Source: Methanoperedens sp049303315
GTDB lineage: Archaea > Halobacteriota > Methanosarcinia > Methanosarcinales > Methanoperedenaceae
Reading direction: 5' to 3'
Length of the DNA stretch: 64,000 nt
Assembly (NCBI GenBank): GCA_049303315.1
Contig: JBAQMZ010000032.1
Span: 13,552 to 77,551 of the forward strand
The position numbers and the translations under genes are program-made. The notes beneath the pieces were generated by a model that saw nothing but the letters and a program-made list of their open reading frames with translations, ran no database searches and was not told where the DNA came from. This document shows positions 25,221 to 32,586 of the stretch, in pieces. Each line of letters opens with the position of its first letter. Position 1 is the stretch's first letter.

Positions 25221-25598
25221 CTGCTATTTTGGCAAATCAATGTTTGTTGTTCTATATAAGAATTCCGATGAATTCTGTCTATCGGTGAACTAAAAAGCTA
25301 CAAGATTGTCGAGATTAGTGTCAAGAATGATTCTATAAAAATACTATATGGCGAAAGATGAGAGCGGGGTTAAGGCAGGGAAGGGTCTCGGAAAATAGGT
25401 TTGCCGAAATTTAGTAAATAGCATCAAGGTAGGTCTTTTTACTTGTCGAGAAATCCTGTCGCAAAAGGCACTATTACCTTCCTCCCCACTGGGCTCAGAC
25501 CTCGGAAGTGCCAGTTTCCGAGAACTGAAAAGGATAGTTCGAGAATCCAACAAAAAGCTAGAATTTGATTTTAAAAAGAAATAAAGGGTCAATAAATC
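25221..25598. other. Gene-poor stretch with a duplicated 3' tail
   Basis: No convincing gene. Bases 25386-25441 are a diverged copy of 26494-26549: on the minus strand they encode the last codons KDLP and stop of the small membrane protein at 26532, plus its downstream flank. The copy carries an extra in-frame stop just before KDLP. The rest (25442-25598) has no recognisable content. Confidence 0.65.
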
Positions 25599-26288
25599 TT
25601 ATTGACCTTTCTGATAATTCACATCCGTAAGGGTTGCCATATCACTAACAGCTCCGGCATAAATGGAGGATATCTTTACGCTGAAAACATTGTTGTAATT
25701 ATAGGTCTCACCCTCGGACAAAACCCTATCATCTAATTTATTTTCATTTCTATAAAGGACAAGCCATATCTGTTTTGGGGTTGCTTTGGCATCTATTGCC
25801 TGTGCCTGGACCGACCAGCCATCACCGATACTCCAGGTCTCACCAACAGCCAGGGTTATTCTCGCTCCCGATGTTTCATCAACGATTCGAGATGGCGCTG
25901 ATGCTAAATTTAGATATATGCTGCCACTCTTTACCCCGCCATTTGAGGTTACGGTGATAGTTCCTTTATAGTTTCCAGGAACGAGGTCAACGGTATTGAT
26001 ATTAATGGTAACAGTACCGGAACCGGTTCCGCTTTCCGGGTAAACTTTTATCCACCATGGCTGGTCAGTTCTTACACTCCAGGACAATGTCCCGCCACCG
26101 GTATTGAATATCGAGAAGGTCTGATATCCTGCTGCGCTATCAAAATTAAAGGATGGCGGGTCCGGGGATACGGACAGAAGTGGCGGTCTGGCAAACAAGT
26201 ATGCGAATATGCCAATGATAATAAAAACAGCAACGATAATTATATATCTCATGTTTGAAGGTTCTTTCTTCCCCGTATCTTCGTTCAT
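25599..26288 (-). CDS. Membrane-anchored surface protein with BACON-like and S-layer domains
   Basis: 229 residues from ATG 26288, preceded by GGTG; in-frame GTG 26300 is the alternative. One N-terminal membrane helix (residues about 15-35), then a BACON/Ig-like domain (LSVSPDPPSFNFDSAAGYQT, GGGTLSWSVRTDQPWW, GTVTININ), then a region like half of the Methanosarcina S-layer fold (LAVGETWSIGDGWSVQAQAI, VLYRNENKLDDRVLSEG). Probably anchored in the membrane with its body in or under the S-layer. Its module is flanked by direct repeats of a neighbouring gene's 3' end. Confidence 0.75.
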   Translation of the reverse strand: MNEDTGKKEPSNMRYIIIVAVFIIIGIFAYLFARPPLLSVSPDPPSFNFDSAAGYQTFSIFNTGGGTLSWSVRTDQPWWIKVYPESGTGSGTVTININTVDLVPGNYKGTITVTSNGGVKSGSIYLNLASAPSRIVDETSGARITLAVGETWSIGDGWSVQAQAIDAKATPKQIWLVLYRNENKLDDRVLSEGETYNYNNVFSVKISSIYAGAVSDMATLTDVNYQKGQ

Positions 26289-26493
26289 TTCTTTCACCAC
26301 TTTACCGGAGTTTCCAGGCCGAAATCATCTAACTTTGTTACTTCCATAGTTTATAACACCCTTTCCTTGATACATCCTTCAAAGATATTAACATTACTTT
26401 CATCCTCTTGTTTCGTTATTCGCATATACCTTAGACCTGATGATTATAAAATCTCTAATTCAAAACAAACCGCAGATAAACGCAGATTTGTTG

Positions 26494-26549
26494 TCTCGGA
26501 AAATAAGTTTGCCGAAATTTGGTAAGAAGCATCAAGGCAAGTCTTTTAA
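26494..26549 (-). repeat. Original copy of the duplicated 3' tail
   Basis: About 56 bp (from TCTCGGAAAATAAG to AAGTCTTTTAA on the plus strand) spanning the last codons and downstream flank of the small membrane-protein gene. About 49 of 56 positions match 25386-25441, in direct orientation 1.1 kb away. The pair brackets the S-layer protein gene. Confidence 0.75.
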
Positions 26550-26750
26550 TTCATCCATACTTTTACGATATTCTCTAGCGAAAATAAAGAAAAGAATAAG
26601 AAAAAATCCAATTCCAACCCATGCACCAAAAGAATAAGCCCCTTTTGTTTGGAAATCAAATAACCCGAGTCCAAATATCGTCCCAAGAAACCCAGTTAAC
26701 ATTATTTTGAATAAATCAAGCTCTGCTTTTACATAATCCTTTTGTGTCAT
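26532..26750 (-). CDS. Small two-helix membrane protein
   Basis: 72 residues: a charged start (MTQKDYVKAELDLFKIM), two membrane helices (LTGFLGTIFGLGLF and AWVGIGFFLILFFIFAR) and a charged end (DELKDLP). Family not recognised. It is divergent from the AbiJ-like gene, 90 bases away, and may belong to the same accessory unit. Confidence 0.65.
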   Translation of the reverse strand: MTQKDYVKAELDLFKIMLTGFLGTIFGLGLFDFQTKGAYSFGAWVGIGFFLILFFIFAREYRKSMDELKDLP

Positions 26751-26842
26751 TTTTCAACCTATATATTAATTGATGAGCGAATATAAAGATGCATCGGAAG
26801 TTATTTGATGAATAGAGATTATTGAAATTGAAGACGGTAATT

Positions 26843-27709
26843 ATGGAGTTATTTTCTCAAAGAAAAGGTATCAAGCCAGTCAAGAATGTTATGCAAGTTG
26901 ATAATATGGATGTCGATTTGCGTAATAGGTTATGGAATGCGTTAGCAAGTTATTTCTGGGATGAATGTAGTGTTCCGTTTATCAGCAAATGGAGTAATTG
27001 TCCTGAATTGAGGACTTTGCTCAATAGAATATGGCACAGTTACTATAAGCGACCACTAGATACTATGAATGACTATTGGCCTCAAACATATAAAGAAATA
27101 AGAGATTATTATTTTAATTGCAAATGTAATGAAGTTTATGATTTTATAGAATTCATCGCTAACAGTTATCCTGATAAAAATAATTCTGTAAACCCAAAAT
27201 TTATGGAATCATGCAATTATATTTTAAAGGAAGAATTATCAGCGTATCGTTTTGTCGGTGGGAAGATTACACAGATAACCGCTGAAGAAGAAATAGCTGA
27301 AATAGAAGAAGCGTTAGAGATTCCAGATTCATTAAAACCTGTTAAAATTCATTTAAAGACAGCACTTGATTTACTTGCAGATAAAAAATCTCCTGATTAT
27401 AGGAATTCTATAAAAGAATCTATTAGTGCTGTAGAGGCAATTTGCAAACTAATAGCGAATAATAATAAAGCATCTTTAACAATAGCTATAGAAACAATAG
27501 AAAAGGGTAAAAAGATGAAGTTGCATCCTGCTTTGGGACGTGCATTTATTGACATGTATTCATACACAAACGCTGCTGAGGGGATACGCCACGGGTTATC
27601 AGATGAGCCTAATTTGGATTTTGAGGATGCGAAGTTCATGTTAGTATCTTGCTCGGGATTCATCAACTATCTTATAGTGAAGTCATCAAAAGCAGGGATT
27701 ACGTTATAA
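26843..27709 (+). CDS. AbiJ-like abortive-infection protein
   Basis: 288 residues from ATG 26843; TTG 26822 is less likely. The N-terminus FSQRKGIKPVKNVMQVDNMD with LRNRLWNALASYFWDE matches the AbiJ N-terminal domain 4. The C-terminal half (SIKESISAVEAICKLIAN, then EGIRHGLSDEPNLDFEDA) is a helical HEPN/AbiJ-type domain that may carry RNase activity. Such proteins act in phage defence by growth arrest. It stands alone here beside duplicated tails. Confidence 0.78.
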   Translation: MELFSQRKGIKPVKNVMQVDNMDVDLRNRLWNALASYFWDECSVPFISKWSNCPELRTLLNRIWHSYYKRPLDTMNDYWPQTYKEIRDYYFNCKCNEVYDFIEFIANSYPDKNNSVNPKFMESCNYILKEELSAYRFVGGKITQITAEEEIAEIEEALEIPDSLKPVKIHLKTALDLLADKKSPDYRNSIKESISAVEAICKLIANNNKASLTIAIETIEKGKKMKLHPALGRAFIDMYSYTNAAEGIRHGLSDEPNLDFEDAKFMLVSCSGFINYLIVKSSKAGITL

Positions 27710-27944
27710 TTTATTATAACACTGAAACTTTGTGAGGAAAAGGAAAGCCAGCGGGTGAAAAATGTTAGAATAGCTGTTTAATGCAATTCTGTTAATTTTT
27801 TGCAATACAGTTTATCCTGATGTCATGGCTCCAATTATGCATTAAAATACGTTAAAACCGTTTTATAGCTACTGATTTAAAACAAATTATGACCCTACAG
27901 AGCAATTATAAATAGTTGCATCTTTATTTAGCCTATTCATAAAC

Positions 27945-29222
27945 ATGAAAGTGACAATCCAAAAATCGGACATAAAAGGAACCGTCAACGCCCCACCCTC
28001 AAAAAGCTACACCCACAGGGCGATTGCAATAGCCGCGCTCTCAAAAAAAGCGACAATTAATAACCCGCTGATATCTGAAGACACAAAAGCAACGATAAGG
28101 GCATCCGAAGCTTTCGGGGCTGAAATCGTATCAAAAAAAGATTCTCTTGTTGTCAAAGGGTTTGACGGGAAATTAAGAATCCCCGACAATGTAATAGATG
28201 TTGCAAACTCAGGCACCACTCTTCGCATAATGACCGCTGTGGCATCGCTCGTAAACGGCGCAACTGTCCTGACCGGCGATGCAAGCATCAGGACAAGACC
28301 CAATACACCGCTTCTGAATGCGTTAAACGACCTCGGGGCTGAAGCTTTCTCCACGCGCAATAACGGAATGGCGCCGATTGTGGTTAGAGGGAAAATGAGG
28401 GGAGGACCTGTTTATATCGACGGCTCGGTAAGTTCGCAGTTCATATCCGCGCTCCTCATCGCCTGCCCGTTTGCATCAAACAGGACAAAAGTGATGATAA
28501 AAGGCGAATTGAAATCCAGACCGTATGTGAATATTACAATCGATATGCTAAAAGGCGCAGGCGCAAAAATAATAGCAGATAACCCGAACACTTTTACAAT
28601 TCCGCCTGAGCAGGAATATGACATGAGTTCCTATAATGTCCCGGGCGATTTTTCATCAGCATCGTATATGATGGCGATAGGTGCGCTGTGCGGTGATATT
28701 ACTATTAAGAACCTGTATCCTTCAGAGCAGGGTGATTCGGCATTGATTGAGATACTCGGGAAAATGGGAGCGCAAATCTCATGGAACGAGAAAAAAGGAG
28801 AGGTCAGGGTAAGCAAGAGCGAGCTTAATGGCATCGAAGTGGATGTCGGGAAGACCCCGGACCTTGTGCCAACGCTGGCTGTTCTTGGCGCGGCCTCGAA
28901 GGGAACCATGGTCATCGGGAACGCAGAACATGTCAGGTATAAGGAAACCGACAGGCTTCATGCGATGACCGTTGAACTCAAGAAAATGGGCGTGGACATC
29001 ACAGAGGAAAAGGACAGGCTGATAATAAAAGGCGGCGCGATAAAAGGTGCAGAGGTGCACGGCTGGGATGACCACAGGATTGTCATGGCGCTGGCTGTTG
29101 CCGGATTGGTGGCTGGCGATACAACGATTGATACGATTGAATCTGTAAGCATTTCGTATCCCGGCTTTTTTGAGGATTTAAGAAAAGTTGGGGCTGCTGT
29201 CGAAATGCCTTCGCAGGATTAA
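27945..29222 (+). CDS. aroA: 3-phosphoshikimate 1-carboxyvinyltransferase (EPSP synthase)
   Basis: 425 residues, normal length. Joins PEP and shikimate-3-phosphate in aromatic amino-acid synthesis. Motifs: APPSKSYTHRAIAIAAL, NSGTTLRIMTAVASL, TGDASIRTRPNTPLL, PGDFSSASYMMA, RYKETDRLHAM and DDHRIVMALAV. It stands alone between the AbiJ-like gene and a tRNA. The 235 bases upstream hold only its promoter. Confidence 0.97.
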   Translation: MKVTIQKSDIKGTVNAPPSKSYTHRAIAIAALSKKATINNPLISEDTKATIRASEAFGAEIVSKKDSLVVKGFDGKLRIPDNVIDVANSGTTLRIMTAVASLVNGATVLTGDASIRTRPNTPLLNALNDLGAEAFSTRNNGMAPIVVRGKMRGGPVYIDGSVSSQFISALLIACPFASNRTKVMIKGELKSRPYVNITIDMLKGAGAKIIADNPNTFTIPPEQEYDMSSYNVPGDFSSASYMMAIGALCGDITIKNLYPSEQGDSALIEILGKMGAQISWNEKKGEVRVSKSELNGIEVDVGKTPDLVPTLAVLGAASKGTMVIGNAEHVRYKETDRLHAMTVELKKMGVDITEEKDRLIIKGGAIKGAEVHGWDDHRIVMALAVAGLVAGDTTIDTIESVSISYPGFFEDLRKVGAAVEMPSQD

Positions 29223-29281
29223 AGTATCGCGCAGGAATACGATATATTTTAATACACCCTTTGCATGTAGGAAAGGTTTGT

Positions 29282-29391
29282 GCCCAGGTGGCCTAGTTGG
29301 TTAGGGCGCCAGACTCATAGGGTAAATTTGAAGAGGCGCTAAAGCTTCCTGAGAAATCTGGAGGTCACGGGTTCGGATCCCGTCCTGGGCA
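29282..29391 (+). tRNA. tRNA-Met (CAT), elongator, with a 36-nt intron
   Basis: Acceptor GCCCAGG/CCTGGGC, D-arm, anticodon stem CCAGA/TCTGG and T-arm ACGGG-TTCGGAT-CCCGT fold well; discriminator A; no encoded CCA. Anticodon CAT is at 29316-29318. The intron is 29320-29355, between positions 37 and 38: central helix CTCA/TGAG is flanked by the 3-base bulges TAG and AAA, the canonical bulge-helix-bulge cut by the splicing endonuclease. The acceptor fits elongator tRNA-Met better than tRNA-Ile2. Confidence 0.95.
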
Positions 29392-29519
29392 TGTAATTTT
29401 TTGTACAGTTTGGATATGTCTCAGACGTTATCGAATTATAATATTCAAAATCGTATAACAAATATATATATGAGTTCTCATATAGTAAATAGAAGGGATA
29501 ATAAAATAGTGGTGAAAAG

Positions 29520-29840
29520 ATGTATTGTAAAAACTGCGGTGCTGAAATCGACGATAAAGCCGAAATATGTCCTAAATGTGGGGTACGAGTTAAACCCATT
29601 TCCATTAGTATTGAGAAAAAAAGTTCGGGAATTGCTGCAATAGCGTCATTTTTTGTTCCAGGTCTTGGTCAGATATATAACGGAGAGATAGGAAAGGGTA
29701 TAATGTATATTATAATTGGAATTGTATTCGCTCTAATGATGTTTGTATTGATTGGATTTATATTATACCCATTGTTCTGGATTTATAATATATATGATGC
29801 TTACAGCACCGCTGAAAAAATAAATGCCGGGTTGAGGTGA
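29520..29840 (+). CDS. Zinc-ribbon TM2-domain membrane protein
   Basis: 106 residues. The N-terminus MYCKNCGAEIDDKAEICPKC is a zinc ribbon. Then a TM2 domain: SSGIAAIASFFVPGLGQIYN and two membrane helices with a DAY motif (IYNIYDAYSTAEKI). TM2 proteins are widespread small membrane proteins of unclear role. Confidence 0.85.
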   Translation: MYCKNCGAEIDDKAEICPKCGVRVKPISISIEKKSSGIAAIASFFVPGLGQIYNGEIGKGIMYIIIGIVFALMMFVLIGFILYPLFWIYNIYDAYSTAEKINAGLR

Positions 29841-29893
29841 GATTGCGCCACTCACGCCTTTTGCGAAGGCGAATGATATGTGCATCACATATC
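29837..29893. repeat. Three small hairpins
   Basis: Inverted repeats GTGAG/CTCAC (29837-29855), CGCCTT/AAGGCG (29855-29871) and GATATGTG/CACATATC (29875-29893) follow the TM2 gene, in the style of the arrays near rps10 and rps9. They may end transcription of both converging genes. The remaining bases to 29978 are featureless. Confidence 0.55.
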
Positions 29894-29978
29894 CTCCTAT
29901 CAAGTAAGCAAATAGTTATTTATTTTAGAAATTAAGAGCACATTCTTGAAAGTAAAAAGTAAAAAATAGGTACCGGTG

Positions 29979-30947
29979 TTATCTTCTTCTAACCAGTACC
30001 ATTATCAGCAATGCTGAAATCGCCAGAAGCGCTTCAAATGCCGGTGTTTTTGGCGTGGCAGTCGGCGCCGCTGTTGTGGCTATCGGTGTGGATGTTGCTG
30101 TCGGTGTTGCAGCAAGAGCTGTTGTATCTATAAATCCTGCATCAACGCCTGCTTTACCATAGTGACACCTGTAACACCAGCCGTTGCTGGTTGCGACCTG
30201 CGTGAAAGTTGCCGGTTTCGTGTCAAGTTTGACATGGCAGGTATTGCACTTACTGTCGGTCTCATTGTAATCATTTGCGTGGTTCTTATCGCCAAGCATC
30301 CATGTCGGGAACGTCGGATTGACCGCAGTCGAAGTGCTCGGGTGAGTGGCTGTGGTCGGCGTATAGTTATTTAATTGAGATGCCGTTCCAAGCGCATTAA
30401 TCTCGAGTTTCGCAGGACTGGTCTTTAGGGACAATATGACATATGCATATGTTTCAGGAACCTCATTGGAGCCGTCGGAATACACAGCAACCGGATGCTC
30501 TCCCTGTCCTTTGGAGAACGTCTGTACCCGATAGGTCGGATCCGAAAGGCTGCCGATGACCGTTACCCGTAACATCTGCCCAACGAACTGGCTGATAGCC
30601 TTCGTCGGGTCATCGATTCGTGTCGGCACAAGGTCGTCGGCAAGGCCATTTACCCTGATGAAGTAATCGCCTGCAGCTATGCCGCTAAGATTAAACTGGG
30701 CTGTTCCGCCAGCCACGGTCGCCGTTTTCATAACCGTTCCGTCCGGGCCGAGCAGTTCGGCCGTGGTAATGGATGTTGCCTTGATATCTCCTTCCCTGTC
30801 AAGGCTGGACTGTAGTCCTAGCGTCAATTTGCCCGCTGTTGCAGCCATTGGGGTCTCGGCCGCCACCAATCCCATACCTAATGTAAGCCAAATCACTAGC
30901 CCTATTATATATTTATTTACCAGATGTTTTCTATGCGTATTCATCAT
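29979..30947 (-). CDS. Surface c-type cytochrome, two haem motifs, sorted C-terminus
   Basis: 322 residues from ATG 30947 (preceded by GGGAG); the frame stays open upstream to 31100 but the signal peptide (about residues 13-28, GLVIWLTLGMGLVAA) fits this start. The middle is beta-rich (GDIKATSITTAELLGPDGTV, repeated Ig-like strands). Haem motifs CNTCH and CYRCH lie near the end. After a Thr/Ala/Pro linker comes TPAFEALLAISALLIMVL and RRR, a PGF-CTERM-like archaeosortase signal with Ala in place of Gly. A TATA box on the minus strand lies at about 31031-31042. Confidence 0.82.
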   Translation of the reverse strand: MMNTHRKHLVNKYIIGLVIWLTLGMGLVAAETPMAATAGKLTLGLQSSLDREGDIKATSITTAELLGPDGTVMKTATVAGGTAQFNLSGIAAGDYFIRVNGLADDLVPTRIDDPTKAISQFVGQMLRVTVIGSLSDPTYRVQTFSKGQGEHPVAVYSDGSNEVPETYAYVILSLKTSPAKLEINALGTASQLNNYTPTTATHPSTSTAVNPTFPTWMLGDKNHANDYNETDSKCNTCHVKLDTKPATFTQVATSNGWCYRCHYGKAGVDAGFIDTTALAATPTATSTPIATTAAPTATPKTPAFEALLAISALLIMVLVRRR

Positions 30948-31091
30948 TCTTCTCCCAGAGAACTTATTGGAGTAATACAATCCCTTTTTCCGCACTCCAA
31001 TCGCTCTTAGCCACTTCAATAAGTTTTCTATATTATATATATTTTCATGTAGGTCCAAGAAATGGAAAAACATTGGAAAGTTAAATAGCGG

Positions 31092-31149
31092 CGGCACCAT
31101 GGGAGATATGGATGCGGTTGTGGGGTATGCGGGGATTGTTGTGGAGTAA
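31092..31149 (+). pseudogene. Duplicated 3' tail of the memo gene
   Basis: The plus strand reads GTMGDMDAVVGYAGIVVE then TAA, nearly the C-terminus of the intact Memo protein at 57705 (GDLAAVVGYAGIIVE). No upstream part of the gene is present. It lies just before the Vsr nuclease gene, at the border of the defence island. Confidence 0.75.
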
Positions 31150-31230
31150 GCCCTGCATTGGTTGGGTTGGATTTTGCAGTAAGGGAAAGTTTTTTATTAT
31201 TTACCTTTCAATTCCTTATTGGTGTACGCT

Positions 31231-31650
31231 TTGGTCGATATATTCACCCCTGAGAAAAGAAGCAAGATAATGTCATCAATACATGGCAAAGATACGAGTA
31301 TTGAGCTTCTTTTAAGGAAGGCGCTTTGGAGAGAGGGAATCAGGGGATATAGGGTTGCCATGAAACTTCCAGGCAGGCCGGATATTGTTTTCCCGAAATA
31401 CAAAATCGCGGTTTTCTGTGATGGGGACTTCTGGCATGGGTACAAATTCGAGGAATGGAAAGGGCGTTTGTCACTAAAATGGTTCAACAAGATACAAGGG
31501 AATATGGAAAGAGACAAGAAGAATGACTTAAATCTCATGAGGGAGGGATGGATCGTCATACATCTATGGGAGAGTGATATTTTAAAAAATGTTGAAACAT
31601 GCAAAAGAAAAGTGATAAGCACATTAGTTGATAAGGGATTTGGAAAATAG
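31231..31650 (+). CDS. vsr: Very short patch repair (Vsr) endonuclease
   Basis: 139 residues from TTG 31231 (GGTG six bases upstream; GTG 31222 possible). Signature: VDIFTPEKRSKIMSSIHGKD, LWREGIRGYRVAMKLPGRPD, VFPKYKIAVFCDGDFWHG. Vsr nicks T:G mismatches formed when 5-methylcytosine deaminates and travels with C5 methylases, one of which lies in this island (34895-36094). Confidence 0.93.
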   Translation: MVDIFTPEKRSKIMSSIHGKDTSIELLLRKALWREGIRGYRVAMKLPGRPDIVFPKYKIAVFCDGDFWHGYKFEEWKGRLSLKWFNKIQGNMERDKKNDLNLMREGWIVIHLWESDILKNVETCKRKVISTLVDKGFGK

Positions 31651-31689
31651 CCCCTTATATTATTTAATAAGAATTATTTCATCTTGATT

Positions 31690-32586
31690 TTAAATGTGTT
31701 GGGTGATTTCATCTAAAATTTGGGATTGAGTTTTAATGTTTTTTCTAATGTCCTTGCACCATTCATCATCAACAACTATTTTTTCACCTTTTTTATTAAT
31801 TTGGCTTATAAGTGTATTTTTATGATCTTCATCTTCTCTGGTATGTGCTAATATATTCCTTTTATCTATTACTTCTTCTTTTAATTTTACAAAATTCGAT
31901 TTTAGTTTTTCTAGACTTTGTTTCTTTTTTCTTAATTCTTCTTTTTGTTCACCTTGCAATTCAGCTTGTTTAGTCTCTATAGACTTTATTCTCTCTTTCA
32001 ATATTTTATTTATTAAATCCATTTTATTAGTTATTGAAAGAGCATCAAAATCAGGGTCAAGAATTTTTCCACAAACGACCTTTTTTTCATCATCCGACCC
32101 AAAATATGTCAAAATAAGGTTGTCCATTTTTGCTTCCAAATCTATTGTTTCTGCAATGACTAAACCCCTCATATTATTAATATCTTGATTTTTCTTAACT
32201 GTTAAATCGATTATTTTCTTAGCTTTTTCAAAGAGGTCTCTTCGTTCTGAAAAGAAAACTCCCTCTAACCTTCTTTCAATTGCATCTTCAAATTCAGGAA
32301 GTGCAGAATAAAAAATAATTTCTGTATACAATTTATGGTCTCGAATCTTGTTTATCAATATATTACCATTTTCATCGCCTGCATTTCCAATATTTAAATT
32401 AAAATCCATTAATATTAAATCAAGTTCATCATCTTCGGTCATCTCTTCCAAATCATTTCCGTTAGGTTTTACATCGATTATAGGCGTAAAGCCTAAATTT
32501 TCAAGATACTCCTCTATTCTGGGTTTCAATGATTCCACATAGGTCTCTGAGTCTTCAAACCATAAAAGATTATATTTTAAATTCAT
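31690..32586 (-). CDS. Receiver-domain protein fused to a HEPN-like domain
   Basis: 298 residues. Residues about 1-110 look like a response-regulator receiver: LLWFEDSETY gives the acidic pocket, LILMDFNL the phospho-accepting Asp, FYSALPEFE the Ser/Thr switch. A coiled region (about 195-240) precedes VIDKRNILAHTRED, which matches the HEPN RNase motif R-N-x-x-A-H. The ATG overlaps the stop of the GHKL gene. Inferred role: effector switched on by the neighbouring kinase-like ATPase. AT-rich like its neighbours. Confidence 0.72.
   Translation of the reverse strand: MNLKYNLLWFEDSETYVESLKPRIEEYLENLGFTPIIDVKPNGNDLEEMTEDDELDLILMDFNLNIGNAGDENGNILINKIRDHKLYTEIIFYSALPEFEDAIERRLEGVFFSERRDLFEKAKKIIDLTVKKNQDINNMRGLVIAETIDLEAKMDNLILTYFGSDDEKKVVCGKILDPDFDALSITNKMDLINKILKERIKSIETKQAELQGEQKEELRKKKQSLEKLKSNFVKLKEEVIDKRNILAHTREDEDHKNTLISQINKKGEKIVVDDEWCKDIRKNIKTQSQILDEITQHI

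Noticed and set aside
25344..25592. 82-codon open frame on the minus strand
   Set aside because: It runs across the duplicated tail sequence, has no recognisable domain or ribosome-binding site, and its composition is not protein-like.
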